The position numbers and the translations under genes are program-made. Below, one piece after another: positions 18,204-25,490 of a DNA stretch of 58,888 nt; position 1 is the stretch's first letter; every line of letters begins with the position of its first letter. The notes beneath the pieces were generated by a model. The model did not search any database. It worked only from the letters and a program-made list of their open reading frames with translations, and was not told the DNA's origin. This DNA is from a virus, in the IMG/VR virus record IMGVR_UViG_3300044691_000290, positions 1 to 58,888 of that record, one strand, 5' to 3'.

Positions 18204-18945
18204 GTCTACCTCTGACTCAATCATATCCGCCGAATCGGGCGGCAACCCGAACGCCACCAACCCGAACAGCACAGCCACGGGTCCGGGCCAGTTCCTGTCC
18301 AGCACGTGGCTTGACACGCTCGCCAAGCACCGCCCGGACATCCAGGGGACGCCCGAGCAGCTTCTTGCCCTCCGTAACGACCCCGCACTTTCGCGGGATA
18401 TGACCGCTGCATATGCATCGGACAATCAAGGCACGCTAGCAAAGGCGGGGCTGCCTGTCACCCCCGGAACGACCTATCTCGCCCACTTCGCCGGCCCCGG
18501 TGGCGCTCTTAAGGTGCTCCAAGCGGATCCGGGTACGCCTGTGGAGTCGCTGCTGGGCGCGGAAGCGGTGGCTGCAAATCCATTCCTGAAGGGCATGACG
18601 GCGCAGGGCTTGCAGGCTTGGGCCGCGAAGAAGATGGGCACCACGAGCCCGGCAGCGGGGCCTCAGGGCGCGCCTACCGCCGCGGGGGCGCCATCCGGTC
18701 CGCAAACGCTTCCAGCGGGCGCGACTGCCAGCGCAGCGCCGCCCCTGCCCGCTCCGGGGCAAGCTCCTATTTTCGCTGGTCAGCCACAACAGGCGCCGCA
18801 AGGGCAGCAGATGGCGCAAGCCGCTCCCGCCGCGGCTCCCATGGCACCAATCTTCGCACCCGAGCCCGCGCCTGTCGACCTTTCGGGGCTGCGGGCCGCA
18901 CTGGCCGCGCGCCGGGCGCCTCCGCTTTTTGCACGTCGCGGTTGA
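18202..18945 (+). CDS. Virion-associated lytic transglycosylase
   Basis: 247 residues. The first 140 form an SLT-type lysozyme fold: IISAESGGNPNAxNPNSTATGPGQF contains the catalytic Glu and the GPGQF loop, followed by YLAHFAGPGGALKVL. It cuts peptidoglycan locally during DNA ejection. The C-terminal 100 residues are P/A/Q-rich linker ending RRAPPLFARRG. Its stop codon is the TGA of the next promoter. Confidence 0.85.
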   Translation: MSTSDSIISAESGGNPNATNPNSTATGPGQFLSSTWLDTLAKHRPDIQGTPEQLLALRNDPALSRDMTAAYASDNQGTLAKAGLPVTPGTTYLAHFAGPGGALKVLQADPGTPVESLLGAEAVAANPFLKGMTAQGLQAWAAKKMGTTSPAAGPQGAPTAAGAPSGPQTLPAGATASAAPPLPAPGQAPIFAGQPQQAPQGQQMAQAAPAAAPMAPIFAPEPAPVDLSGLRAALAARRAPPLFARRG

Positions 18946-18971
18946 CTTTCCGCATTAGAACGAATTAGAAT
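18942..18971 (+). promoter_or_regulatory. Phage promoter element, copy 3
   Basis: TTGACTTTCCGCATTAGAA with TAGAAT 18 bases after the -35. It overlaps the stop of the transglycosylase gene and drives the collar fibre gene. Confidence 0.75.
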
Positions 18972-18983
18972 GAGGACTTAACA

Positions 18984-19955
18984 ATGGCTTTTTGGTCTTG
19001 GTCGCGCGTTGCCAATAACAATGCAACCGCCGACACAACGATTAACTACCAGGAGGGTCAGGCGCCTTCCTCTCTCAACGACTCGGCTCGTGCCGCCATG
19101 GCACGTTTGGCCGAATATCGCGATGATATCAGCGGTGCGATCGTCACAGCCGGCACTTCGACTGCGTACACCGTCGCGTCTTATCAGGGGTTCGATACTC
19201 TCGCCCACACGGACAAGCAGATAATCGCCTTTACGCCGCATGTGACTAATGGCGACACGGTGACACTAACGACCGATGCGCTAGGTACCAAACCGCTGCG
19301 CTCGGCGCCTAGTGTCGAATTGATCTCCGGAACGATGGTGCAGGGTACGCCTTACACCGCGCTCTATAACAACACAGACGGCGCTTGGTATCTGCACGCC
19401 TTTTATTCCAGCCCGTACAATGTTCCGTTTCTGGGTGGCCTCGATTATTGGGATACGGTAACCCCGAACAGCACGTTCATTTTTCCGGCGGGGCAGGCGA
19501 TCTCGCGATTGATCTATTCGCGAGCCTTCGCGCGGTGGGGAACGACGTTCGGCATAGGTGACGGCTCCACCACTTTCAACGTCCCGGACAAGACGGAGCG
19601 TGTTTCCGTGATGAAGGCCGCGGCGGCGGCGCGGCTAACGTCCACCTATTTCGGCGGCAACTCAACGGTAATCGGAGCGGTGGGCGGCGGCCAGACTTCG
19701 GCGCTGACCTCGGTCAATCAGATGCCACCCTATACGCCATCGGGCGGACTTGTCGGCGGTACGAACCAGATACCGACGACGCCGATTGGCGTCAGCACAA
19801 CTTCCAATAACGTACCCGTTTGGCAAGCCAGTGGCTACGGTAGCGTCCCAATCCTCAGTGAACCGACATTCCAAGGCACGCCCGTTGGCGCAAGCGCCCC
19901 GTTTGGCGTCGTGCCGCCTACCATCGTCTGCAATTATATACTCCGCATTATCTAG
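18984..19955 (+). CDS. Tail fibre with phage collar domain
   Basis: 323 residues. The N-terminal 50 resemble a fibre-attachment motif (WSRVANNNATADTTINYQEGQAPSSLND). Residues about 180-205 carry the phage Tail-Collar signature (RAFARWGTTFGIGDGSTTFNVPD). The C-terminus is Gly/Thr/Pro-rich, as in fibre tips. GAGGA precedes the ATG. Likely binds the host receptor. Confidence 0.8.
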   Translation: MAFWSWSRVANNNATADTTINYQEGQAPSSLNDSARAAMARLAEYRDDISGAIVTAGTSTAYTVASYQGFDTLAHTDKQIIAFTPHVTNGDTVTLTTDALGTKPLRSAPSVELISGTMVQGTPYTALYNNTDGAWYLHAFYSSPYNVPFLGGLDYWDTVTPNSTFIFPAGQAISRLIYSRAFARWGTTFGIGDGSTTFNVPDKTERVSVMKAAAAARLTSTYFGGNSTVIGAVGGGQTSALTSVNQMPPYTPSGGLVGGTNQIPTTPIGVSTTSNNVPVWQASGYGSVPILSEPTFQGTPVGASAPFGVVPPTIVCNYILRII

Positions 19956-20165
19956 CGGAGCACCCATTTGTTGGGCGCTCCATACCGGCCCATCAAGATC
20001 GGAGGCGCTGAAAGATGGCTGCGATTTGCGCCATCCGTCCACGATCAAAATTAGGACTTCTACCGATCTTGCCCACTTCTTTTCGGCATAGAGACCTGTG
20101 GTTGCGTCCCTTAATTCGGCACGGAGAACATTAACGAGAATATCGACTTCGGCGGCGTCAATCAT
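19662..20165 (-). CDS. Possible minus-strand hypothetical protein
   Basis: 167-residue frame. The first 70 residues (VDILVNVLRAELRDATTGLYAEKKW, then EVLILIVDGW) look like a real folded protein and fill the only gap without a plus-strand gene; the remainder is antisense to the collar fibre gene and looks less natural. It could be a real overlapping gene or a short gene whose stop has been lost. Confidence 0.4.
   Translation of the reverse strand: MIDAAEVDILVNVLRAELRDATTGLYAEKKWARSVEVLILIVDGWRKSQPSFSASDLDGPVWSAQQMGAPLDNAEYIIADDGRRHDAKRGACANGRALECRFTEDWDATVATGLPNGYVIGSCADANRRRRYLVRTADKSARWRIGWHLIDRGQRRSLAAAHRSDYR
19957..19981 (+). terminator. Hairpin after collar fibre gene
   Basis: GGAGC-A-CCC pairs with GGG-C-GCTCC around ATTTGTT, with one A/C mismatch. 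There is no T-tract, so termination strength is doubtful. The same bases encode part of the minus-strand ORF. Confidence 0.4.
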
Positions 20166-20235
20166 TCCATCATTCCCATTCCAATTGCCGCGCGAACTCT
20201 ACACCCCACAACACCGACGCGCAAGCGCCACATTG

Positions 20236-20264
20236 TTGACTTTCCGCATTAAAACGGCTAAGGT
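20236..20264 (+). promoter_or_regulatory. Phage promoter element, copy 4 (lysis cassette)
   Basis: TTGACTTTCCGCATTAAAA, 17-base spacer, TAAGGT. The start codon of the holin-like gene follows 9 bases after the -10 box. Confidence 0.85.
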
Positions 20265-20272
20265 ACATTCAA

Positions 20273-20491
20273 ATGCATCTAATCCCCAACGTTCGCGCCG
20301 ACATTCACCGTCTTTGGACCATTCGCGTCGCCTTGTTTTTCGGGGTGCTGAATGGCGCCGTGCTGGGTTTGGCGGCCTTCGTGGACGTGTTCAATCCGTG
20401 GCTATTCATGGGGCTTAACGTGTTCGGGTACGCGTTGCTGGCCAGCGTGCGGCTCCTGAAGCAGGTAGACCCTGTGGGGGAAGCCAAGTGA
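20273..20491 (+). CDS. Holin-like membrane protein
   Basis: 72 residues with two membrane segments (ALFFGVLNGAVLGLAAFV and PWLFMGLNVFGYALLASV) and short charged ends. Length, topology and position directly before the endolysin fit a class II holin; the line IHRLWTIRxALF matches a holin-like family I recall from alphaproteobacterial phages. The TGA overlaps the endolysin GTG. Confidence 0.75.
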   Translation: MHLIPNVRADIHRLWTIRVALFFGVLNGAVLGLAAFVDVFNPWLFMGLNVFGYALLASVRLLKQVDPVGEAK

Positions 20492-21084
20492 CCGTCCGCA
20501 AAAGCACCATCACATTCGCCAGTGCCGCAGCTCTTGCATGCGCGCTTCCGATCACCAAGGCGTGCGAGGGCTATTGGCCAACTGCCAAGGTCGACACGAT
20601 CGGCACCGGCCGACCCTGTACGGGTGGATACGGTGAAACCGAACACGTTAAATGTGGCGAAAGCCACCCCGAGAAGTATTGGGCCGACCTGTTGGTGGTA
20701 AAGCTCAAGCGATACGACGCCGAGATTGGTCACTGTATCCACGTCGAACTACCGGACCAGACCCGCGCTGCCGTGGTTATTTTCGCTTATAACGTCGGTT
20801 CTGCTGGTGCCTGCCGTTCCACCACCATCCGCAAAATGAATGATGGTGATATTCGCGGCGGCTGCGATGCGTTGATGCAGTGGACGCGGGCGCAGGGCCA
20901 TGTGGTGCCCGGCCTCGTCAATCGCCGCGCCAAAGAACGCAAACTTTGCTTGGCGGGGTTGGACGCGCCCAAAGTGGTTCCCATTCCCGCGCCGGCGCCA
21001 GGCTATCCCTGCGGCAAGTTCCATTGCGAACCGCCCGTCGTTCCGTCCTTCTGGCAACACTGGTTCGGATGGATGTTCAAATGA
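20488..21084 (+). CDS. Endolysin, GH24 lysozyme
   Basis: 198 residues. A hydrophobic N-terminus (TFASAAALACALPITKA) could act as a signal or signal-arrest-release segment. The catalytic Glu lies in KACEGYWPTAKVD, and the GYGET motif provides the usual Thr of the E-D-T triad of T4/P21-type lysozymes. Later helices (AAVVIFAYNVG, MQWTRAQGHVVPGLVNRR) are typical of GH24. The C-terminal 45 residues are Pro-rich. It degrades peptidoglycan at lysis. Confidence 0.9.
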   Translation: MTVRKSTITFASAAALACALPITKACEGYWPTAKVDTIGTGRPCTGGYGETEHVKCGESHPEKYWADLLVVKLKRYDAEIGHCIHVELPDQTRAAVVIFAYNVGSAGACRSTTIRKMNDGDIRGGCDALMQWTRAQGHVVPGLVNRRAKERKLCLAGLDAPKVVPIPAPAPGYPCGKFHCEPPVVPSFWQHWFGWMFK

Positions 21085-21164
21085 CCATGTGGTGGCCCCT
21101 CTACTGCTGGCTCGTGTTCTTCCTCGTGATGGGCCTGATTTGCCTTGCGGAGCCTGCTGAATGA
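21081..21164 (+). CDS. 27-residue membrane peptide in lysis cassette
   Basis: MTMWWPLYCWLVFFLVMGLICLAEPAE: one membrane segment, ATGA-overlapping both neighbours. The perfect fit between overlapping stop and start codons supports translation. Possibly an antiholin or lysis regulator; no direct evidence. Confidence 0.6.
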   Translation: MTMWWPLYCWLVFFLVMGLICLAEPAE

Positions 21165-21634
21165 TCACGCTCACCTGGATACTCGGTATTGTCAGCACAC
21201 TTGGAATTGGCGGCGTCATCGCTGCGTACTTCCTGCTCCCGGCCGCCGCGCCCCTGATCACGAGCGCCGTGCGCGCGCTGCTTCGCTGCCGCCCCTGCCT
21301 ATACGCCCTCGCCATCCTCGCCGCCCTTCTCGCGGCTTTCTGGAGTGGCCACCACGTTGCCGTGGTCGCGTGCCGCGCCGATGAGATGGCAGCAGAACTG
21401 GCCAATAAGCAAGCCGATCTGGACAACGCCGTCCAAGCCAAGAACGACGCCGCCAAGCGAGCCGCACTCATAGAGGCCACAGCCAATGACCAGCAGACCA
21501 AAGACGCGAAGTACATCGCTTCGCTCAAGAAGCGCCCTAATGCCGCTTGCGCTCTTGATGATAGCGACATCGGGACTGGCGGGATGCGTAACCACGGGTT
21601 CAACCTCCCGCACGCTACCCCCGGCGCCCGCTAA
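21161..21634 (+). CDS. Inner-membrane spanin (Rz-like)
   Basis: 157 residues with two N-terminal hydrophobic segments, then a periplasmic coiled coil (ADEMAAELANKQADLDNAVQ...). The Rz1-like lipoprotein gene is embedded near its 3' end in another frame, the classical nested spanin arrangement. Two membrane segments rather than one is atypical for Rz. It disrupts the outer membrane together with Rz1. Confidence 0.75.
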   Translation: MITLTWILGIVSTLGIGGVIAAYFLLPAAAPLITSAVRALLRCRPCLYALAILAALLAAFWSGHHVAVVACRADEMAAELANKQADLDNAVQAKNDAAKRAALIEATANDQQTKDAKYIASLKKRPNAACALDDSDIGTGGMRNHGFNLPHATPGAR

Positions 21635-21797
21635 TCTGATGGCGCCCGTGACAGTGCCAGTGCTTCACCGAGGACAGGACGCGCGGGCCGCGCTGCGGCT
21701 GACGCGCTCGGCACTGTTTCAGGCCAACTCGCGCCTTCTGGCATCGGACGGCTGGTATGAGTCCGTGCGAAAAACCTATCTCAGGGGAGCAAAATGA
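21486..21797 (+). CDS. Outer-membrane spanin lipoprotein (Rz1-like)
   Basis: 103 residues, beginning inside the Rz-like gene in the +1 frame. Basic N-terminus, hydrophobic core and lipobox LAGC, followed by a Pro-containing region (RTLPPAPANLMAP). A start at the internal ATG at 21540 would give a shorter, equally good signal peptide. The C-terminal extension beyond the usual Rz1 length is helical. Confidence 0.75.
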   Translation: MTSRPKTRSTSLRSRSALMPLALLMIATSGLAGCVTTGSTSRTLPPAPANLMAPVTVPVLHRGQDARAALRLTRSALFQANSRLLASDGWYESVRKTYLRGAK

Positions 21798-21892
21798 AAG
21801 CCTCAGCAGCCGCCACCTTCGAATACATCGTCGCCTTTGGCCTCGTCATCGGGACACTTGAACTCTTCCTGTGGACAGTAGGGTTATTGTGA
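21794..21892 (+). CDS. 32-residue membrane peptide
   Basis: MKASAAATFEYIVAFGLVIG... with one membrane segment. Starts on ATGA of the Rz1 stop and its own TGA overlaps the following GTG. AGGGGAGC lies upstream. Likely real because of coupling on both sides; function unknown. Confidence 0.6.
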   Translation: MKASAAATFEYIVAFGLVIGTLELFLWTVGLL

Positions 21893-22191
21893 ACGCACTG
21901 GAATGGACCGCTCTCGGCGTTACCGTGACGATTTTGTCCACGATCATCGGGCTTGTCGTGCGGCTGATGGATCGTATCAACCAAGGCGAATCCAAAGCGG
22001 ACGCTGCAGGGAAACAAGCCAGTACCGCACTTTCGCGGGTTATCGATGCTGAAAAAGGACTGGTGGATATTCGCGTAGAAGTAGCCAAGGAGTACGTTTC
22101 CAAAGACACTCTGGCCTCTCTGGAAAACCGCATTGTCCAAGCGATCAACAATCTCGGCGATCGTTTAGACAAGCTGTTGCAGACGCGCTGA
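21889..22191 (+). CDS. Membrane-anchored coiled-coil protein
   Basis: 100 residues from GTG 21889 (GTGA overlap). One N-terminal membrane segment (ALGVTVTILSTIIGLVVRLMD) followed by a long helix with heptad character (SKADAAGKQASTALSRVIDAEKGLVDIRVEVA). It resembles small phage inner-membrane proteins next to lysis genes; may be an additional holin or lysis modulator. Confidence 0.65.
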   Translation: MNALEWTALGVTVTILSTIIGLVVRLMDRINQGESKADAAGKQASTALSRVIDAEKGLVDIRVEVAKEYVSKDTLASLENRIVQAINNLGDRLDKLLQTR

Positions 22192-23426
22192 TGGCGATCA
22201 ACAGCCCCACCGACGAGTCGCTACGGGCTGCGGTGGACATGCTCAAGGAGTGCGGCGGTAACAAATCCCACGCTGCCATTGCGCTGAAGCTGGACAGGGG
22301 CACGTTTCGGTCCCGGTTGGAACAGGCCGCGTGCCGGGGCTTGATGCTGGATGCCGCCCCCGCGATGCCGGGGTTCGAAATCTCCAAGGTGACAACCGCT
22401 CCGGACGGCGGTCAGCACGTCACGCAGAAACAAGAGCACGGCGACGTGTTCGAAATGCCGGGGACACATCTACTCGGTAAGGTGACGATGCACCTCGACG
22501 CCCAAGGGCGCACGGTGCAGAGCTGGCCCCGGCTTATGCCCGACGCAGCAGCGCGCGACGCCGCGATGCGTGCCACTGTCGACGCACTCAAGGAAGAGTT
22601 GCCCCGCGCTGAGTCTGTCCCGGCCCCAGCCGCTTCCAATCCAGCACTGCTCAATCAGTACACTGTCACCGATCTTCATTTCGGCATGCTCGCCTGGAAA
22701 GAAGAAACCGGCGCCGATTATGATTTGAAGATCGCGGAACAGCTTCTCCTAGATTGGTTTGCTGCCGCAATCAGGCAGTCCCCCGACGCGTCGACCGCTA
22801 TCCTCTGCCAGCTCGGCGACTTGCTGCACCACGATTCGCACGACAGCGTGACACCGCTGCACCGGAACGTCCTGGATGCCGACAGCCGCCTCCAGAAGAT
22901 GATTCGCGTGGTTATCCGCACCATGCGGCGCATCGTGACCATGCTCCTAGAGAAACATCAAGTCGTCCATATCATCATGGCGGATGCCAATCACGACCCG
23001 GCCAGCGGCGCGTGGTTGCGCGAGATGTTCGCGGCATTTTACGAAAACGAACCGCGCGTGACCGTCGATAGCAGCGCGAGCACCTATTACGTCTATGAAC
23101 ATGGCGAAACGTCGCTGTTCTATCACCACGGGCACAAGCGGAAGATCAACACCGTTGATTCGGTGTTCGCCGGCAAATTCCGCGAGACCTACGGGCGCAC
23201 CAAATTCTCCTACGCCCACATTGGCCACCTGCATTCCGACGAATTGAAATCCACCAATCTCATGAAGGTGGAGCGCCACGAAACGCTCGCCTCGCCTGAC
23301 GCTTATGCGGCCAACGGCGGCTGGCTTAGCGGGAGGTCGGCGAAGGTCATCACGTACAGCAAGAGTTTCGGCGAGGTGGGGCGCATCACGCTCACGCCCG
23401 AGATGGTCTCCTCTGTAGGATGTTGA
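22191..23426 (+). CDS. Metallophosphoesterase with N-terminal HTH
   Basis: 411 residues. The first 45 form a helix-turn-helix (AAVDMLKECGGNKSHAAIALKLDRGTFRSRL). A calcineurin-like phosphoesterase follows with its metal ligands in order: TDLHFG, LGDLLHHD, NHDP, YHHGHKR and GHLHSD. Phage enzymes of this family are uncharacterised here; DNA, RNA or nucleotide phosphoester cleavage are all possible. Its stop is the TGA of promoter copy 5. Confidence 0.8.
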   Translation: MAINSPTDESLRAAVDMLKECGGNKSHAAIALKLDRGTFRSRLEQAACRGLMLDAAPAMPGFEISKVTTAPDGGQHVTQKQEHGDVFEMPGTHLLGKVTMHLDAQGRTVQSWPRLMPDAAARDAAMRATVDALKEELPRAESVPAPAASNPALLNQYTVTDLHFGMLAWKEETGADYDLKIAEQLLLDWFAAAIRQSPDASTAILCQLGDLLHHDSHDSVTPLHRNVLDADSRLQKMIRVVIRTMRRIVTMLLEKHQVVHIIMADANHDPASGAWLREMFAAFYENEPRVTVDSSASTYYVYEHGETSLFYHHGHKRKINTVDSVFAGKFRETYGRTKFSYAHIGHLHSDELKSTNLMKVERHETLASPDAYAANGGWLSGRSAKVITYSKSFGEVGRITLTPEMVSSVGC

Positions 23427-23450
23427 CTTTCCGCATTAGAACGGTAGAGT
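23423..23450 (+). promoter_or_regulatory. Phage promoter element, copy 5
   Basis: TTGACTTTCCGCATTAGAA, 16-base spacer, TAGAGT; the ATG of the next gene follows 8 bases later, so the leader is nearly absent. Confidence 0.85.
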
Positions 23451-23457
23451 AACGCGC

Positions 23458-23688
23458 ATGTACCAATCCGATCTTGACATGCCGAACCAGTTGCGCCTCG
23501 CCGCGCAAAACGAACGTGATGAACTGGTCCGTTTCAAATTGCATGAAGCGGCGGACGGTATCGTCACTGCACTGAGAGCGTTCCGCTTGATGCCCAGCGG
23601 CGACAACCTGACCCGTCTCCAGTGTGTTTGGGCTTCCGGCGTGCGGGCACTCGGCAACGCCGGCAAGAATGTACACCTACACATATAG
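23458..23688 (+). CDS. Hypothetical protein
   Basis: 76 residues, helical, first gene after promoter copy 5 with an almost leaderless start. No family recognised. It is followed after 10 bases by the nucleotide pyrophosphohydrolase-like gene and probably co-transcribed with it. Confidence 0.6.
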   Translation: MYQSDLDMPNQLRLAAQNERDELVRFKLHEAADGIVTALRAFRLMPSGDNLTRLQCVWASGVRALGNAGKNVHLHI

Positions 23689-23698
23689 GAGCGATTAC

Positions 23699-24202
23699 AT
23701 GGCGTGGCCAAAGACCGATCGCGAATGGGCGCGCAACGCCCTAGAGGGCCACTTCGGCTGCAACGTGACGGCATGTCCGAAGAGAGAGTGTCGCAATAGC
23801 GGAGATTGTGCCCTGCAAGCACTTGCTCGTGCACACGTCGATATTGCGCAGCGGCACGAGCCCAAGATGCGCGTTTTCACAACCGGCGCGAACCGTGACT
23901 TGGACGACTCCAAGCTCGACTTCGACGGTTTTCTATCCCCACTAGTCATTGAGCGGTTTGCTCAGTACATGCACAAGAATCGCCACACCGCGAACGGCCT
24001 CCGCGATTCCGACAACTGGCAAAAGGGAATTCCGGTCGACGTGTATCGGAAGTCCGGCTGGCGTCATTGGTTCGAGTGCTGGCAACTAGGGCGTTCTGGA
24101 GCGACCAGCGACGCCCTGGAAGAGGCGCTGTGCGCGCTCCTGTTCAATGTCCAGGGTTGGTTGCACGAGATCATCAAAGCGCGCAGCACGGGCGCTCGCT
24201 AG
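23699..24202 (+). CDS. dATP/dGTP pyrophosphohydrolase-like (DUF5664)
   Basis: 167 residues, TAGGAG ribosome-binding site. The block TTGANRDLDDSKLDFDGFLSP, followed by YMHKNR, LRDSDNWQKGIP and ALCALLFNVQGWLHEI, is the signature of the DUF5664 / dATP-dGTP diphosphohydrolase N-terminal family, which is MazG-related. Such enzymes hydrolyse purine dNTPs and in some phages feed base-modified DNA synthesis. An N-terminal C(x4)C(x3)C(x5)C cluster (residues about 21-36) may bind a metal and is unusual. Confidence 0.75.
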   Translation: MAWPKTDREWARNALEGHFGCNVTACPKRECRNSGDCALQALARAHVDIAQRHEPKMRVFTTGANRDLDDSKLDFDGFLSPLVIERFAQYMHKNRHTANGLRDSDNWQKGIPVDVYRKSGWRHWFECWQLGRSGATSDALEEALCALLFNVQGWLHEIIKARSTGAR

Positions 24203-24241
24203 CCCCCGCCGAGTAATTTTTATTCAAATTAGAGCGAAAAG

Positions 24242-24257
24242 TGGTCAAATTTGACCA
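24242..24257. promoter_or_regulatory. 16-base perfect palindrome, probable operator
   Basis: TGGTCAAATTTGACCA lies in the 112-base gap before the 24315 gene. The GGTCAA half-site recurs within the inverted repeat near 24992. It is a plausible binding site for the XRE regulator at 25099. Confidence 0.55.
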
Positions 24258-24314
24258 TACGACGCAACCTGAACGCGCTAAACGTGACATGGGTCTGGCA
24301 AACAGGAGGCACCC

Positions 24315-24503
24315 ATGACAAGACGCCCTCGCCAAATAGCCGCAGGAAGCGAGGGCGCGTCCCGGCAAGAGATCATCAACATGCTTTGGAACGGCGAGAT
24401 CGGCGACGCCGATTTTGTTGAACTTGGCCTTACGGAAGGTATGACGGTTGAACAGGTCGGCCATGTCTTAATGGCCATTCGCGTCAAGGATGGGACGCTA
24501 TGA
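24315..24503 (+). CDS. Small hypothetical protein
   Basis: 62 residues with a strong AGGAGG ribosome-binding site. Two short helices (SRQEIINMLWNGEIGDADFVELG and TVEQVGHVLMAIR) resemble a small UBA- or HTH-like fold. Lies behind the palindromic operator and overlaps the next gene by ATGA. Confidence 0.65.
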   Translation: MTRRPRQIAAGSEGASRQEIINMLWNGEIGDADFVELGLTEGMTVEQVGHVLMAIRVKDGTL

Positions 24504-24655
24504 CCAAGGGACCAAAGCGACGATCCCAAGGCTTTCAACTCTTTTTTGAGCGCATCAACTGGCGGCTTACTTTCGTCGATGGTGTCGTGGTCTCAGTACT
24601 TCTATGGTGTGGCGTCTACCTGGCGATTGTTTCGCTTTGGATGCTGTGGGCTTAG
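24500..24655 (+). CDS. 51-residue membrane protein
   Basis: Basic N-terminus (MTKGPKRRSQGF) and one membrane segment (VVVSVLLWCGVYLAIVSLWML). ATGA overlap with the previous gene. In the lysogeny region, small membrane proteins often act in superinfection exclusion, but this is only inference. Confidence 0.6.
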   Translation: MTKGPKRRSQGFQLFFERINWRLTFVDGVVVSVLLWCGVYLAIVSLWMLWA

Positions 24656-24737
24656 AATCAAAAAGCAGCATTTGCGCTGCAAAAGGTCGGTACCAATAAT
24701 ATACCAGCGAAATTTTAAGATCGCGCCCCCACGCGCT

Positions 24738-24953
24738 TTAGTCTAACAACTTCGTTGCTTCGAACGCTGATGTTACGCTTACCCCTGCCGACACTGCGAG
24801 CGTCTGAAAGATGACGCACGCACGATCCATGTTTCGCTTACCTTCTGCCATTTCAACAGCCATTGACATGATAAGGCGAGTAGTCAGTCCGTCGTCTTTA
24901 TTTTTCTTGCCACGCACTTCCCAATTCCCCTGCACGTTCCGCGGTTGCGACAT
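24738..24953 (-). CDS. Hypothetical protein divergent from XRE regulator
   Basis: 71 residues, helical (LTTRLIMSMAVEMAEGKRNMDRACVIFQTLAVS). A minus-strand TTGACC with 17-base spacing to TAGCTA would place its transcription start about 8 bases upstream of the ATG, within the inverted repeat region. Divergent from the XRE gene, so it may be the partner gene of the lysogeny switch. Family unknown. Confidence 0.55.
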   Translation of the reverse strand: MSQPRNVQGNWEVRGKKNKDDGLTTRLIMSMAVEMAEGKRNMDRACVIFQTLAVSAGVSVTSAFEATKLLD

Positions 24954-24978
24954 TGCCGCCGCACCACCTAGCTACGCC

Positions 24979-25018
24979 TTGAACAAAATACGGTCAAGTA
25001 AGAACCGCATTTGTTCAA
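24979..25018. repeat. Imperfect 40-base inverted repeat, operator candidate
   Basis: TTGAACAAAATACGGT (24979-24994) faces ACCGCATTTGTTCAA (25004-25018), with one substitution and one indel. It is followed at 25020 by TATAAT. It sits between the divergent 24953 and 25099 starts, where a repressor operator is expected. Confidence 0.65.
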
Positions 25019-25098
25019 ATATAATTTACCTGTGGTATTTCGCGTAAAACCCCGTAAACATACGATTATTCCGATGGAACTTTTGTATTGGTGTGGGA

Positions 25099-25413
25099 AT
25101 GATCGAAGCGCTGACGGCCTGTCAGGCACGAGGGGCGCGAGCGATGCTGACGTGGTCAGTTCGCCAATTGGCCAAAAGGTCCCGAATATCGGAAAGTTCC
25201 ATTCGCCGCGTCGAAGTCGGGTTCGGCGTGCCCGAAAACGTGTCGCTCGATCTGCGAGTGAAGCTCCAGACGTACTTTGAGTCGAGAGGGTTCACCTTCA
25301 AATGGTCGGAAGAGTTAGGCGCCGGCGTCCACTGGCGCAAACCGGGGCGAACGGAACGGCGTTCGGGCAAGGATCGGCGGGGCGCGGGGGAAGTGCCATC
25401 GGAGCCGTTTTAG
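25099..25413 (+). CDS. XRE-family transcriptional regulator
   Basis: 104 residues from ATG 25099; a GTG two codons upstream is an alternative. Residues about 5-60 form an XRE helix-turn-helix (QARGARAMLTWSVRQLAKRSRISESSIRRVEVG), the type widespread as small repressors in alphaproteobacteria. The C-terminus is basic and probably disordered. Located between the operator repeat and attP, it is the best candidate for the lysogeny repressor, although it lacks a peptidase domain for SOS cleavage. Confidence 0.75.
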   Translation: MIEALTACQARGARAMLTWSVRQLAKRSRISESSIRRVEVGFGVPENVSLDLRVKLQTYFESRGFTFKWSEELGAGVHWRKPGRTERRSGKDRRGAGEVPSEPF

Positions 25414-25439
25414 CGTCCCCGCGCACTCGCGTTCCCCAT

Positions 25440-25463
25440 CCATTCTTTGGCCCATTCTTTGGC
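25440..25463. repeat. Tandem 12-base direct repeat beside attP
   Basis: CCATTCTTTGGC occurs twice without a gap, 28 bases before the tRNA-like attP core. Tandem repeats flanking a core are typical of integrase arm-type sites. Confidence 0.6.
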
Positions 25464-25490
25464 GAACGCACCTCGGAAATTCAAGTTATG

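Noticed and set aside
24656-24737. Terminator GCAGC-ATTTGC-GCTGC after the 24500 gene
   Set aside because: Only five base pairs and no T-tract; not strong enough to list.
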